Assembly: GCA_029880025.1 (NCBI GenBank)
Contig: JAOUPE010000009.1
Location: 1-20,376, forward strand
DNA from: Caldifarciminota bacterium
Lineage (GTDB): Bacteria; Hydrothermota; Tepidihabitantia; Tepidihabitantales; JAOUPE01
Length of the DNA stretch: 20,376 nt
Direction of reading: 5' to 3'
The notes beneath the pieces were generated by a model that made no database searches, was not told where the DNA came from, and saw nothing but the letters and a program-made list of their open reading frames with translations. Positions within the stretch are counted from its first letter, which is position 1. Every line of letters begins with the position of its first letter. A program made the translations under genes and the position numbers. Positions 7,367 to 15,366 of the stretch are shown here, piece after piece.

Positions 7367-7560
7367 GTACCCTCAACTAAGGCAATGTCAAAGGTAAAAG
7401 CTCAAATGTCAAAGACTTAGGAGAAAAATCGGAGCGTTTTAAAGTTAACATATAAATATAACTTTTAATGACCAATAATTACCAATTTCCAAGCACCAAA
7501 TCCCAATTTCTAAAATTTAAAATCTCTGCGTTCTCTGCTGTCTCTGCGGTTATACGGGAT

Positions 7561-8376
7561 TCAGGTTATACCTAAAGTCTTTTGCCCGAATTTAGTAATT
7601 TCTTTTATAAAGAATGACTTAACCGTTTCCCATTCAATCGGCAATGACATTTTTGGCATCGGCTCATCATCGGCGTCATCGAAATAGACTAATGCCTGCA
7701 ATGTCTGGATTGCTACATCCCGAACATGAGAAAATTTCTTACGGGAAAGGCGTAATAATTTATCTAAAGAAACTGGTTGGGGACAAGCCTCAACACTACT
7801 TTCATGTTTTCGTGCTTGCTTCTTCCTTCGGTCGAATGACTCTTTGAGTAGCGTGGTTTGTTTAGAAACAAATTAGGGACAAGCCTCAACGCTACCAAAT
7901 AAATGTAGCGCCGAGGCTTGTCCTCGGCAAAATCCTGGAGTATTTAGAATAAAATAGACATCAATAAAATCCTTTTTGCTGCCTCTGCCGATGATAGCGG
8001 CAATTTTCATTAAGGCAATATCTTCTAAGGATGCAATCTTAATTTTGTTAAATTTTTCTAAAGGTGCAACTAAAGGATAATCGTAATGGAAAAAGCCCAA
8101 AGTGACCCCTTCGAAAGTGACTCGAAAGCTACCTTCCCGGGTCGATTCGACAATTGTTTTACCAGCTTTTTTTAGCAGGCGGTGAATAATTCTTCTTTCT
8201 GGCGAGGATAATCGGTTAGTCGGTGAAAATAAATCAAAATCAGCCGAAATACGATGTCCAAATCGTAAAATCAGACCGGTTCCACCACCAATATAAAAAT
8301 CATCCCAGATTGGCAATTGCGCTAGAATATTAAAGACTTTTTGACTTTTCTTGGGCAGGAATTCAGGATTAATCAT
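7561..8376 (-). pseudogene. AbiEii-like nucleotidyltransferase gene interrupted by an inserted element
   Basis: The N-terminal part (8376 to 7940) has the nucleotidyltransferase signature of the AbiEii/AbiGii toxin-like family: FYIGGGTGLILRFGHRISAD followed by FDLF, with GG at 30-31 and acidic D46 and D48, and later KKDFIDVYFIL. The frame then runs into repeat-derived codons and stops at TAA 7875-7873. In the same frame, 7770 to 7561 encodes the expected C-terminus: SLDKLLRLSRKKFSHVRDVA, IQTLQALVYFDDADDEPMPK, then IEWETVKSFF and a TGA. Removing about 150-160 bp would give a normal protein of roughly 215-220 aa. No AbiEi-type antitoxin gene is adjacent, so this may be an orphan relative rather than an abortive-infection system. 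There is no clear ribosome site; TATATT lies 6 bases before the ATG. Confidence 0.75.
7781..7923. mobile_element. 143-bp palindromic/REP-like insertion with 11-bp terminal inverted repeats
   Basis: GGACAAGCCTC (7781-7791) and GAGGCTTGTCC (7913-7923) are inverted termini. Three 19-bp copies occur: GGACAAGCCTCAACACTAC (7781-7799), GGACAAGCCTCAACGCTAC (7877-7895), and inverted GTAGCGCCGAGGCTTGTCC (7905-7923). The last two form a hairpin of 11 + 6 bp with a 2-nt mismatch and a 9-nt loop. The element lies between two in-frame parts of the AbiEii-like gene. No transposase is encoded, so it must move in trans if it moves. I see no clear target duplication. Confidence 0.6.
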
Positions 8377-8405
8377 TTACCGAATATATAACCACGGAAA
8401 CCAGT

Positions 8406-8475
8406 GGTAGCCGCAGGCTTTAGCCTGCGCCAAGACAATAAAGAAAAGAAACGCAACCTAAAGGTTGCGGCTACC
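8406..8475. repeat. REP-like double-hairpin repeat, full copy
   Basis: The outer ends GGTAGCCGCA and TGCGGCTACC are inverted repeats. Inside them are two palindromes, GCAGGCTTTAGCCTGC and CGCAACCTAAAGGTTGCG, separated by an A-rich linker. This is a two-hairpin layout like BIME/REP elements. A second, partial copy is at 10021-10076. Confidence 0.7.
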
Positions 8476-8528
8476 TTCTTTCCCTTCAGTACTTTCAGTG
8501 ACAGTGTCTTCATTGGTTTTATCTTGGG

Positions 8529-8693
8529 TTAATATTTCCAGTAAAGATATTTATCTTTAGAAAAATCCGGACGGCGGTATTTTCTGATATCTAACAGATG
8601 ACAGAAGAAATTGAAAGAACGTGTCGATAAGGCTCGAAATCCCTTATTTTTTAAGAAACTCTTTATTGTTGTTTTAGAATAGGTCCGAAAAAG
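8529..8693 (-). pseudogene. Possible C-terminal remnant of an unknown gene
   Basis: A 54-codon minus-strand frame without a start reads like a protein end: IKSFLKNKGFRALSTRSFNF, then RRPDFSKDKYLYWKY and stop. It resembles the tail of some SAM-dependent methyltransferases (helix followed by KNKGF), but that is a loose impression. Upstream, another frame carries ARLMKYADFFGP, so a decayed, frameshifted gene is possible. Confidence 0.2.
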
Positions 8694-8787
8694 TCAGCGT
8701 ATTTCATTAATCGTGCCGAAATCAAGAACTCTTGGGATAATGATATTTTTGTCTTTTTTTAGGTTTAGGTAAAAAAAGTCGGTAAAG

Positions 8788-8804
8788 AAAGGTAAAAGAC
8801 CTTT
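8788..8804 (-). terminator. Weak terminator candidate for the etf operon
   Basis: AAAGGT-cttt(t)-ACCTTT forms a 6-bp stem on the minus strand 14 bases after the CCG gene stop; a seven-T run follows about 10 bases later. The stem is AT-rich and the gap is long, so it is only a candidate. Confidence 0.3.
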
Positions 8805-8817
8805 GGGCAGCGCTTGC

Positions 8818-9993
8818 TTATAAGGCATCCACTAATAATTCGCTCACATCTTTCACTTCGATATCGAGATTCATCGTCTTAATGCTGTCATCAAACATCA
8901 AAATACAATAAGGACAGGCGGTTGCCAGGATTTCAGCTCCAGTATCCTTAACCTGTTTTACTCTAACCGAGGCAATCCGTTCTTCTTTGGGCCAATCCTG
9001 CCAAAGTCCACCGGCACCACCACCACAGCAGACACTATATTCTCGAGAGAAAATTGGGTTTTCAACTAGTTTGAGTCCGGGGATACTCTGAAGCACGGTA
9101 CGCGGTTCATCATAAATACCATTCTGACGTCCCAATGTACACGGGTCATGATAGAAAACTTTTTTCTTAATCGGTTTTTGCGGCACAATGCGTTTCTCTT
9201 TAATTAGCTCAGCAAAAAGCTGGACAGTGTGGGTTGGTTTAAATTCAGCCCCTAATTCTGGATATTCGTTCTTAAAAGTTGTATAGCAGTGAGGTGAAGT
9301 GACGAGAATTTTATTAATGCCAGCTTCTTTGATTGCGGTAACATTACGCTGCGCCAGTTCCTTAAATACTTTTTCCGCACCGAAATTTCTTAACGTTTCT
9401 GAACAGCACCAGACATTCGTATCAACTAACCCGAATGAAACTTTAGCTGTATTAAGTATTTTAGCGGTCGAAATCGCAATATTCTTTAAGCGTGCATCAT
9501 AAGCCGGCAAACAGCACGCCCAATATCCATATTCCATACCAGACTTGTATATCGGCAAATCGAGTCCGGTTGCCCAATCATTCCTTTTTTCTGGCGCATC
9601 ACCCTGTGGATTGCCGACGTTGTAGAACTTACTGGCAACATCTTTTAATTCTTTAGGCAAAGAATCATATTCAGCCAGGATGCGTCGCACCGCTCGCATA
9701 ATATCACCCATATCAACATGACGAGGGCAGAAAGCTTTACAGTTGTCACAAGCCACACAGCGGAATAATTCTGCAATCTCCTTAGCAAGTTCCTCTTTCT
9801 CTTCGCTTGCCATCACCGCACCCAATCTCACGTTTTGTGGTGTCCGATAACAAGGGAATTGAACATTACCGACCTGAAACCAGGGACAAAGCGACATGCA
9901 CATGCCGCACTCATAGCACTCGAAAGCTTCTTTGCCGCCTGATTCAATGATGGCTTCTCGGATTTCCGAGCTGATTGATTCGAGGTTATTCAT
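8818..9993 (-). CDS. Soluble (Fe-S)-binding CCG-domain protein, Etf-associated (HdrD/GlpC-like)
   Basis: This 391-aa protein should pass electrons between the adjacent EtfAB flavoprotein and another carrier. Two 4Fe-4S ferredoxin motifs lie at C26-C29-C32-C36 and C79-C82-C85-C89. Two cysteine-rich CCG modules follow. The first is degenerate: WACCLPAYD, then C196-C197-S in place of CCG, then SPHC in place of CPHC. The second is complete (HDPCTLGR, CCGGGAGG, CPYC). There are no transmembrane segments, unlike the larger EtfD/quinone-reductase type with a NarI-like membrane domain, so the protein should be cytoplasmic or need a membrane partner. GGAGA lies 9 bases before the ATG. It is the third gene after etfB and etfA on the same strand, separated from etfA by 110 bp containing a REP-like repeat. 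The dehydrogenase that feeds it is not in the window. Confidence 0.88.
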   Translation of the reverse strand: MNNLESISSEIREAIIESGGKEAFECYECGMCMSLCPWFQVGNVQFPCYRTPQNVRLGAVMASEEKEELAKEIAELFRCVACDNCKAFCPRHVDMGDIMRAVRRILAEYDSLPKELKDVASKFYNVGNPQGDAPEKRNDWATGLDLPIYKSGMEYGYWACCLPAYDARLKNIAISTAKILNTAKVSFGLVDTNVWCCSETLRNFGAEKVFKELAQRNVTAIKEAGINKILVTSPHCYTTFKNEYPELGAEFKPTHTVQLFAELIKEKRIVPQKPIKKKVFYHDPCTLGRQNGIYDEPRTVLQSIPGLKLVENPIFSREYSVCCGGGAGGLWQDWPKEERIASVRVKQVKDTGAEILATACPYCILMFDDSIKTMNLDIEVKDVSELLVDAL

Positions 9994-10020
9994 AGTGAAC
10001 GGTCTCCATTATTTACTGGT

Positions 10021-10076
10021 GGTAGCCGCCCGATTCGAGCGAAATAAGAAGAAACGCAACCTAAAGGTTGCGGCTA
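10021..10076. repeat. REP-like repeat, partial copy
   Basis: The right half, CGCAACCTAAAGGTTGCGGC (10055-10074), is identical to that of the copy at 8406-8475. The left half keeps only GGTAGCCGC before diverging. It sits inside the etf operon, between etfA and the CCG gene. A short palindrome, CTGCC-TGA-GGCAG, follows directly. Confidence 0.65.
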
Positions 10077-10103
10077 CTGCCTGAGGCAGATCTGAGATGC
10101 GCT

Positions 10104-11084
10104 TCAAGCACCTGCTTTCATTTCTTTAATTTTATCTTTTAGCATTGGTACGATTTTTAACAGGTCACCGACGATACCATAATGAGCAACCGAAAAGATT
10201 GGCGCGTTCTGGTCTTTATTAACTGCTACAATCGTTTGAGCTGATTTCATACCAGAGATATGCTGGAATGCACCGCTGATACCCAATGCAATATAAAGCT
10301 TGGGTTTTACCGTCTTACCTGAAGAACCAACCTGACGGTCTTTAGGCATCCAGCCCGCATCAATCACCGGACGGGTGCAGGCAAGTTCACCGCCAATCGT
10401 TTTAGCAAAGTCTTCGACCGCCGGCATATTCTTCTGTTCTTTTATACCGCGACCAATTGCCACGATAATATCGGCTTTAGTAATATCAATACCGGTAGTA
10501 GGAACTTCTTCGTAACCAAGGAAATTAGAAGCATGACCGGTCTTAAATTCCTCAGGTATCGGTTTGGTCACGATGTTTCCGGAAAGCTTTAGCTCAGCCG
10601 GCTTAAAAGTACCAGACCGAATCGTCATCATCCCGGATTGTTCTTTAAAAAGAACCCGGGCGTTCAATTTCCCTGAATACATCTGGCGCGTTGCGACAAT
10701 CTTGCTATCCTCTCGAATAATCTCAATACAATCGGTAATCAAAGGCAGGTTGAGTTCATGAGCTAAGCTTGGAGCTAAATCAATACCAAAAGCGGTGTGC
10801 CCGATAAAGAATAAAGAGGGTTTGTGTTCCTGGGCAACCTTACTAATGGTCTTTCGATATATTTCCGAATTGAAATTAGCCAACAGTTCATCATCAATTG
10901 AGAAGACTTCGTAGGCATAGGCAGAAAGGTTCTTTGCCATTGATTCATTATTCTTGCCTAAACAAAGGACGTTCACTTTAAGATTCATCTGATTGGCTAA
11001 TTCATTTGCCTTTGCCAGCATCTCAAAGGTGATGTCACGCAGATTACCCTGGCGCGATTCAGCTAAGACCATAATGCAGCTCAT
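10104..11084 (-). CDS. etfA: Electron transfer flavoprotein subunit alpha
   Basis: This is the 326-aa alpha subunit of an ETF. It binds FAD between its two domains and shuttles electrons from flavin dehydrogenases. The N-terminal domain carries MVLAESRQGNLRDITFEML, and the C-terminal FAD-binding domain has the family signature: PKDRQVGSSGKTVKPKLYIA, then LGISGAFQHISGM and ATTIVAVN-like AQTIVAVNKDQNAPIF. The length is normal for EtfA. Its ATG overlaps the etfB stop codon (ATGA at 11084-11081), so translation is coupled to etfB and the two proteins are made together. There is no N-terminal ferredoxin extension, which some bifurcating EtfA proteins carry. Whether this pair bifurcates electrons cannot be told from the sequence alone. 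Confidence 0.95.
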   Translation of the reverse strand: MSCIMVLAESRQGNLRDITFEMLAKANELANQMNLKVNVLCLGKNNESMAKNLSAYAYEVFSIDDELLANFNSEIYRKTISKVAQEHKPSLFFIGHTAFGIDLAPSLAHELNLPLITDCIEIIREDSKIVATRQMYSGKLNARVLFKEQSGMMTIRSGTFKPAELKLSGNIVTKPIPEEFKTGHASNFLGYEEVPTTGIDITKADIIVAIGRGIKEQKNMPAVEDFAKTIGGELACTRPVIDAGWMPKDRQVGSSGKTVKPKLYIALGISGAFQHISGMKSAQTIVAVNKDQNAPIFSVAHYGIVGDLLKIVPMLKDKIKEMKAGA

Positions 11085-11860
11085 AGCACTCCTTTTTCTT
11101 TAAAGATTTTTGCCAGTTGAGTAGATACTTCATCCGGTGCCCCTTCTAAGAATTCGGCTTTCGATTCGACGATTGGTATATAGAGTTTTTCTAAAATCGT
11201 CTTAGCCAAAAAATCAGGGTCGGCAAGATTTAGCCCTGCACAATCTAATACGGTTATTGGCTTGGCGGCTGCCCTTTTTATTCCCAAAATTGAAGAGTAA
11301 CGCGGCGTATTAATTCCAGTTTGAACCGCTAATACTGCGGGTAGGTTTATTTCTTTTACTTCAAGCAACCCGCCTTCCAGTTCCCGTCGTATTTTTGCCT
11401 TACTATTTTGGATTTCAATTTTACTGACGTAAGTGGCGTGCGGTAAACCTAAGATTGCAGCCATTGTCAAACCGACTGCCGCATAACCATCATCCGTCGC
11501 CATACAGCCGGTAAGAATAAGGTCATAAGGAAGCGTCTGACAAGCAGTCGCCAGGACTTTACCAACTGTAAAGTAGTCAGCATTAGTAAATTTCTCGTCC
11601 CATAATCTTATTGCAGTGTCGGCACCTTTTGCCATACCCATGCGCAGAACTTCTTCAAATGCTTTTGGTCCAAAAGACAGTAGTGTAACCGTGCCGCCGT
11701 ACTTCTCTTTTAAAAGCAGTGCTTCTTCTAACGCATAATTATCTGCTTCGTTGAGGCTGAAGGTCAGACGGTCTTTAATAATATCTTTTCCGGTAGAATC
11801 AGGGATTACTGCAGCTTCGGCAGTGTCCGGCACACGTTTCAAACCAACAAGAATATTCAT
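11081..11860 (-). CDS. etfB: Electron transfer flavoprotein subunit beta
   Basis: This is the 259-aa beta subunit of an ETF. The start MNILVGLKRVPDTAEA and NEADNYALEEALLLKE are typical of EtfB/FixA. TGCMATDDGYAAVGLTMAAI aligns with the nucleotide-binding loop (AxDGDxxQVG in relatives), which holds AMP in classical ETFs and a second FAD in bifurcating ones. LPAVLAVQTGINTPRY is the family signature region. GGAGG lies 4 bases before the ATG. It is the first gene of the operon etfB-etfA-CCG, with a good promoter (11981-12010) and a leader of about 115 nt that contains an inverted repeat. The variant loop (CMATDD) leaves cofactor and bifurcation status open. Confidence 0.95.
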   Translation of the reverse strand: MNILVGLKRVPDTAEAAVIPDSTGKDIIKDRLTFSLNEADNYALEEALLLKEKYGGTVTLLSFGPKAFEEVLRMGMAKGADTAIRLWDEKFTNADYFTVGKVLATACQTLPYDLILTGCMATDDGYAAVGLTMAAILGLPHATYVSKIEIQNSKAKIRRELEGGLLEVKEINLPAVLAVQTGINTPRYSSILGIKRAAAKPITVLDCAGLNLADPDFLAKTILEKLYIPIVESKAEFLEGAPDEVSTQLAKIFKEKGVL

Positions 11861-11890
11861 ACTACCTCCAAATTAATAAAATAATTAATT

Positions 11891-11959
11891 AACCGCAGAG
11901 ACCTTTTAAGCAGCAAAAACAATTATTTCTCTATCTTATTCTATTGCTCTGCGATGGTT
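11891..11959. repeat. Inverted repeat in the etfB leader
   Basis: AACCGCAGAG (11891-11900) and CTCTGCGATGGTT (11947-11959) are inverted copies with a 2-nt bulge. The same phrase (CTCTGCGGTTA) occurs at 7543-7552. It is probably a dispersed intergenic repeat, but it would be transcribed in the leader and could fold. Confidence 0.4.
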
Positions 11960-11980
11960 ACTTCTCAAGTATTAAGTTTT

Positions 11981-12010
11981 ATATTATGACTGTTTTTTTC
12001 TAAAAGTCAA
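11981..12010 (-). promoter_or_regulatory. Sigma70-like promoter of the etfB-etfA-CCG operon
   Basis: On the minus strand TTGACT (12010-12005) is followed after 18 bases by TAATAT (11986-11981). The transcript would start near 11974. Confidence 0.55.
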
Positions 12011-12110
12011 CCCTGTCCGAGATATTGATTACGACCAAAAATGAAAATTAAGATAATTACATGATTTAGTTTGATTAAAAGATTTTCACTTTAACCGACC
12101 GACAAAATTA

Positions 12111-12139
12111 AAACGCCCCTGGGTTTTCCAGGGGCGTTT
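12111..12139 (-). terminator. Strong intrinsic terminator after the 12157-15303 gene
   Basis: AAACGCCCCTGG (12111-12122) and CCAGGGGCGTTT (12128-12139) form a perfect 12-bp stem with a 5-nt loop. On the minus strand it is followed by TTTTAATTTT. It lies 17 bases past the stop codon. It could also stop any plus-strand transcript entering from the left. Confidence 0.9.
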
Positions 12140-12156
12140 CTGAGGTTCTTTTAGCG

Positions 12157-15100
12157 TTAGCGCGCGAGGATTATCTTTCTTATCGCTTTAAATTCTTCGG
12201 CTTCGAGTTTTACTAAATACACTCCAGCTGGCAACTTACCTCGGTCAATTGAAATCATTCCGGTTCGTTCGTTTCGCTCTATTTCGTCCACAAGCTTTCC
12301 AATAACATTATAAAGCTTTAGCTTTGCGTTCATAATCTTCGGTAGATTATAAAAGATTGTGATGCGATCTTTGACCGGATTCGGCATTACATTGAATTCG
12401 AATTGGTTATTCGGCACAACACGTTTCGCATATACACCTTCGGCAAATGCTTTCTTCTCACTAGCGCAAACCACGGTAGAATCTGCCCAGAGCCAGAGTC
12501 TAGATGTTTTATTCCCCTTCATAGCCAGAATCACCCTATTGCCGTCATAAGATGCTACTACAAGATCGCTGCCATCCTTAACGCGTTTTTTCCTACCAGA
12601 AGAGCCGATTTGTGGTATTAGGGTAAGTGCTGACCAGACTCCAGAATCACCATCAAGAGGATTAAATAACCAGAATTCCGGTGTATTGCCACCTTTAAAC
12701 GCGAAAATCTTTTCACTACTTACAAAGCAGAGAGCACCGCCTCCTTTAACTTTTTTAGTCTTACCATATAATCGATGGGTAAAGGGCATTCGAGGAAGCG
12801 ATTTCATACCCCAACTATCAGCCATTACATCGTAACGGAACATTTCGTTTGATTTATCTTTTAAACAGTATATGAATCCATTTTCAGGGTCATAGGCGAG
12901 ATCAGAGCCCTTTTTATATCCTCTTCTCAGTTCGCCAAATGGTGCATCTGCCATCCGCTGCCAGCTATCAGTTTCAACCGCAAGGCGATAAAATTCGAAA
13001 GTCTTAGAACCTTTAAGCAGATAGACATAGTATTTATCATCCTTTTCCACATAAGCCATACCGGTACCACCTTTTAATCGCTTTTCTTTTCCTGCAACCG
13101 GAACATCTGGTAGCATTGACCAGGAATCGGTTTCCGCATCATATTTAAAAAATTCAAGGGTGTTGGTTCCTTTTGTAAAGTAAATATAACGCTCGCCATC
13201 CGTTACCATCTGGGCACCTTTCTTTACTGGCTTACCCTTAGGTCCTTGTGGAATATCGGTCATTTTTTGCCAACTATCACTATTCGTATTCATCCTGTAC
13301 ATTTCAAAAGTCTTATTACCCTTAACCACGTAAACCAAAGTGTCTTGAATTACTCCCATACAACCTCCATATTTTACCGGTTTTAATCCCGGAATAGGGT
13401 TGGGTAATTCAAGCCAGGTACCAGGTACAACTCCGGTGACCGAAACTGTAACACTACCGGTTATGAAGTCATTATTGTTATTGTCGTCATCAGTAAGCAT
13501 GGTTGAGCATTTTGTATCATAGCTACCTAAAATCGCTACCCATGGTTCGAATGATAGGAAAAAGGAATCACCAGGAAACATTTCACTTACCCATTGCGTA
13601 TCAGAATATCCAGGCACGATATCAAATTTAACACCAAAGGAACCAGAAGGGTCGGTCCCATAATTCTTAATCCAGGCTTGAGGAACGATTGAATCCGGTC
13701 TTATCGTACCGTTAGGGGTCACAATAATTGATACACCGACATCAAGACTTGTAATTAAAATGGTTCTGGTTCGCGAGTCATTGTATCGATTAGCGTCACC
13801 GCTGTACATTGTCGTACATTTAGCGACATATGTCCCAGGCGTTGGCACCCATTCGGCAAATGAAATCAACATAGAATCGCCCGGAGTCAGGTTAGGAACC
13901 GACTGAATATCGGTATAGCCTGGGATTATATCAAATCTAACATTGAAAGTACCGGTCGCATAAGTACCATAATTCCTAATCCAGGCTTGAGGAATAACAC
14001 CACTGGCTCCCATTGAGTCGTTTGGAGCAACAATCATCATAACTCCAGCATCGCGCACTCGAACCGTAACTGAACCAGACATGGTATCATTTCTTGGTTC
14101 GACGTCACCAGCCAGAAATGTACTACAACGGGTAGTATGGGTTCCTCGGGTTGGTACCCAAACCGGGAAATTAACCGTATCTTCTACTAAGGATTCAAGG
14201 GTCTTGGGTCGGCTAAAGCTATAAGTAGTATCGATTTTAAATGTAACATTAAAGGTTTCAGTACTTGTCCCATAATTCTTGACTCGGGCTTGAGGCATAA
14301 CCGGACCGCTTGAATCTAAGGCTATGGCCGGTGTAACAATCTGCTCAACACCAACATTAGTAACTTTTACGGTAACTGTAGTGGTTCGATAATCATTGGT
14401 TGGATCCATATCGCCAGCATAAGCGGTGGTACATTTAACCGTATGGGTATTTCTTTGTGATACCACCCAATTATTAAAGTTAACCACTTTCGATTGACCA
14501 GGGCTGAGATTGACTACAGTCTGAGTATCTGCATAAAAAGTACCGATTCTAAAAATAACCGGAAATGTTGCCTGAACATTTCCATAGTTCCTAACCATCG
14601 CCTGGGGCATAATAATTGCACTTGAATCGACTGTCCCGGTTGGTTGAATAATCTGGACAACCCCGACGTCCCTGATTATCAGGTCACCGGTGACTGCGAC
14701 ATTATCAAGGCTCCAGTGGTAAAGCTGGTTAGTATTTCCACTCCAGTACCAGCGAAATCTCACATTAGAATTATTAGTTGCCCAGGGACAGGCAAAAGTC
14801 TGTAGCCCGGGTCCAATGCTCTGCCCTCTGTAATCGAACAAATCTACCCAATTGCTGCCGCCATCTGAAGAACCCTGGAGTTTTGCGGTATAGGCTGAAC
14901 CATCACCTGGCACAAAAAAAGTTGAGCATCTAAGCACCACATTGGTTAGACCAGAGCAATTAATTATTGGTGATTTTAAGATATCTTCTCCAGTCTCTGG
15001 AGGATGGTAATATAGGCAAGCATAAGGTGTTGAGTTGTCTGACCAGGGAGATTCTCCTGCATTTTTTCTATGCCAATCCGAGTTTTGGGTTGGGGTCGTG

Positions 15101-15303
15101 TAGAAAATTTCCCAACCTGGTGGTGGGTTTTGGGTTGACCAAGTGCCGTCGAAATTCTGTGAGAAGTAAACGGTACCAGTATCCAAAAGGACTGGGGGAC
15201 TTTTTATATCATCAGGAACTGCTGGCTCTGCTATGAGTACTGCCACACCTATAAAGAGACAATACATTAAAGCAATGGGTTTTATTTTTAGGGTTTTGCT
15301 CAT
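12157..15303 (-). CDS. Large secreted mosaic protein: jelly-roll, four CARDB-like repeats, six Kelch-like blades, T9SS-type tail
   Basis: The preferred start (ATG 15303, with GGGAGGGAG 5 bases upstream) gives 1048 aa. Signal peptide: MSKTLKIKPIALMYCLFIGV plus AVLIAEPA. Residues ~45-207 look like a jelly-roll/MAM-type adhesin module (FSQNFDGTW, PPGWEIFY, YHWSLDNVAV). Residues ~211-622 hold four ~100-aa CARDB-like repeats, each with PQAxxxNYG, then TxxxKCxT and xGDxxxxND. Residues ~629-942 hold six Kelch-like blades, each with a lysine-rich turn (KPVKKGAQM, KRLKGGTGM, RGYKKGSDL, KKVKGGGAL, KKRVKDGSDL) and a hydrophobic VYxxKGxxTxEFxxY strand. The tail (MPNPVKDRI, LYNVIGKLV, PAGVYLVKL, KIILAR) is a T9SS-type sorting domain. 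It is probably surface-exposed; the ligand is unknown. Expression should be strong: consensus promoter upstream, strong terminator downstream. Confidence 0.88.
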   Translation of the reverse strand: MSKTLKIKPIALMYCLFIGVAVLIAEPAVPDDIKSPPVLLDTGTVYFSQNFDGTWSTQNPPPGWEIFYTTPTQNSDWHRKNAGESPWSDNSTPYACLYYHPPETGEDILKSPIINCSGLTNVVLRCSTFFVPGDGSAYTAKLQGSSDGGSNWVDLFDYRGQSIGPGLQTFACPWATNNSNVRFRWYWSGNTNQLYHWSLDNVAVTGDLIIRDVGVVQIIQPTGTVDSSAIIMPQAMVRNYGNVQATFPVIFRIGTFYADTQTVVNLSPGQSKVVNFNNWVVSQRNTHTVKCTTAYAGDMDPTNDYRTTTVTVKVTNVGVEQIVTPAIALDSSGPVMPQARVKNYGTSTETFNVTFKIDTTYSFSRPKTLESLVEDTVNFPVWVPTRGTHTTRCSTFLAGDVEPRNDTMSGSVTVRVRDAGVMMIVAPNDSMGASGVIPQAWIRNYGTYATGTFNVRFDIIPGYTDIQSVPNLTPGDSMLISFAEWVPTPGTYVAKCTTMYSGDANRYNDSRTRTILITSLDVGVSIIVTPNGTIRPDSIVPQAWIKNYGTDPSGSFGVKFDIVPGYSDTQWVSEMFPGDSFFLSFEPWVAILGSYDTKCSTMLTDDDNNNNDFITGSVTVSVTGVVPGTWLELPNPIPGLKPVKYGGCMGVIQDTLVYVVKGNKTFEMYRMNTNSDSWQKMTDIPQGPKGKPVKKGAQMVTDGERYIYFTKGTNTLEFFKYDAETDSWSMLPDVPVAGKEKRLKGGTGMAYVEKDDKYYVYLLKGSKTFEFYRLAVETDSWQRMADAPFGELRRGYKKGSDLAYDPENGFIYCLKDKSNEMFRYDVMADSWGMKSLPRMPFTHRLYGKTKKVKGGGALCFVSSEKIFAFKGGNTPEFWLFNPLDGDSGVWSALTLIPQIGSSGRKKRVKDGSDLVVASYDGNRVILAMKGNKTSRLWLWADSTVVCASEKKAFAEGVYAKRVVPNNQFEFNVMPNPVKDRITIFYNLPKIMNAKLKLYNVIGKLVDEIERNERTGMISIDRGKLPAGVYLVKLEAEEFKAIRKIILAR

Positions 15304-15308
15304 TTTTC

Positions 15309-15317
15309 TCCCTCCCT
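15309..15317 (-). promoter_or_regulatory. Shine-Dalgarno site choosing ATG 15303
   Basis: GGGAGGGAG on the minus strand ends 5 bases before ATG 15303. It makes the upstream in-frame ATG at 15330 unlikely, since that ATG has no such site and would put nine mostly charged residues before the signal peptide. Confidence 0.7.
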
Positions 15318-15366
15318 TTTTATTTAGCATTAACCTTGTATCTGATTTTTATTTTTAATTTTTATT

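Larger units (their letters stand above)
7025..7560. other. 536-bp repeat-rich intergenic region
   Basis: No gene is supported here. In order it holds the terminator (7066-7091), array B (7101-7184), an AT-rich stretch with a leader-like sequence (7211-7251), array C (7267-7366), then an AT-rich tail with the low-complexity phrases ACCAATTTCCAAGCACCAAA (7479-7498) and tandem CTCTGCG (7523-7552). The last two look like dispersed intergenic sequence. Confidence 0.5.
8377..8817. other. 441-bp intergenic region
   Basis: It holds the REP-like double hairpin (8406-8475), a possible gene remnant (8529-8693) and a weak terminator-like hairpin of the etf operon (8788-8804). Nothing else is recognised. 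Confidence 0.45.

Noticed and set aside
7255..7380. 41-aa plus-strand Cys-rich mini-ORF (VCxP/VYLR repeats) across array C
   Set aside because: Again a translation of the 12-bp repeat; no Shine-Dalgarno site, and arrays A and B do not keep a matching ORF.
7644..7847. 67-aa plus-strand ORF
   Set aside because: Opposite to the C-terminal half of the AbiEii-like gene and the inserted element; the minus-strand reading matches the family and this one does not.
7873..8376. Complete 167-aa AbiEii protein
   Set aside because: Its last ~30 codons come from the inserted repeat, and the true C-terminus is found past the insertion.
12403..12621. Plus-strand ORFs at 12359-12621 and 14967-15236
   Set aside because: Shadows antisense to the 1048-aa mosaic protein, without start signals.
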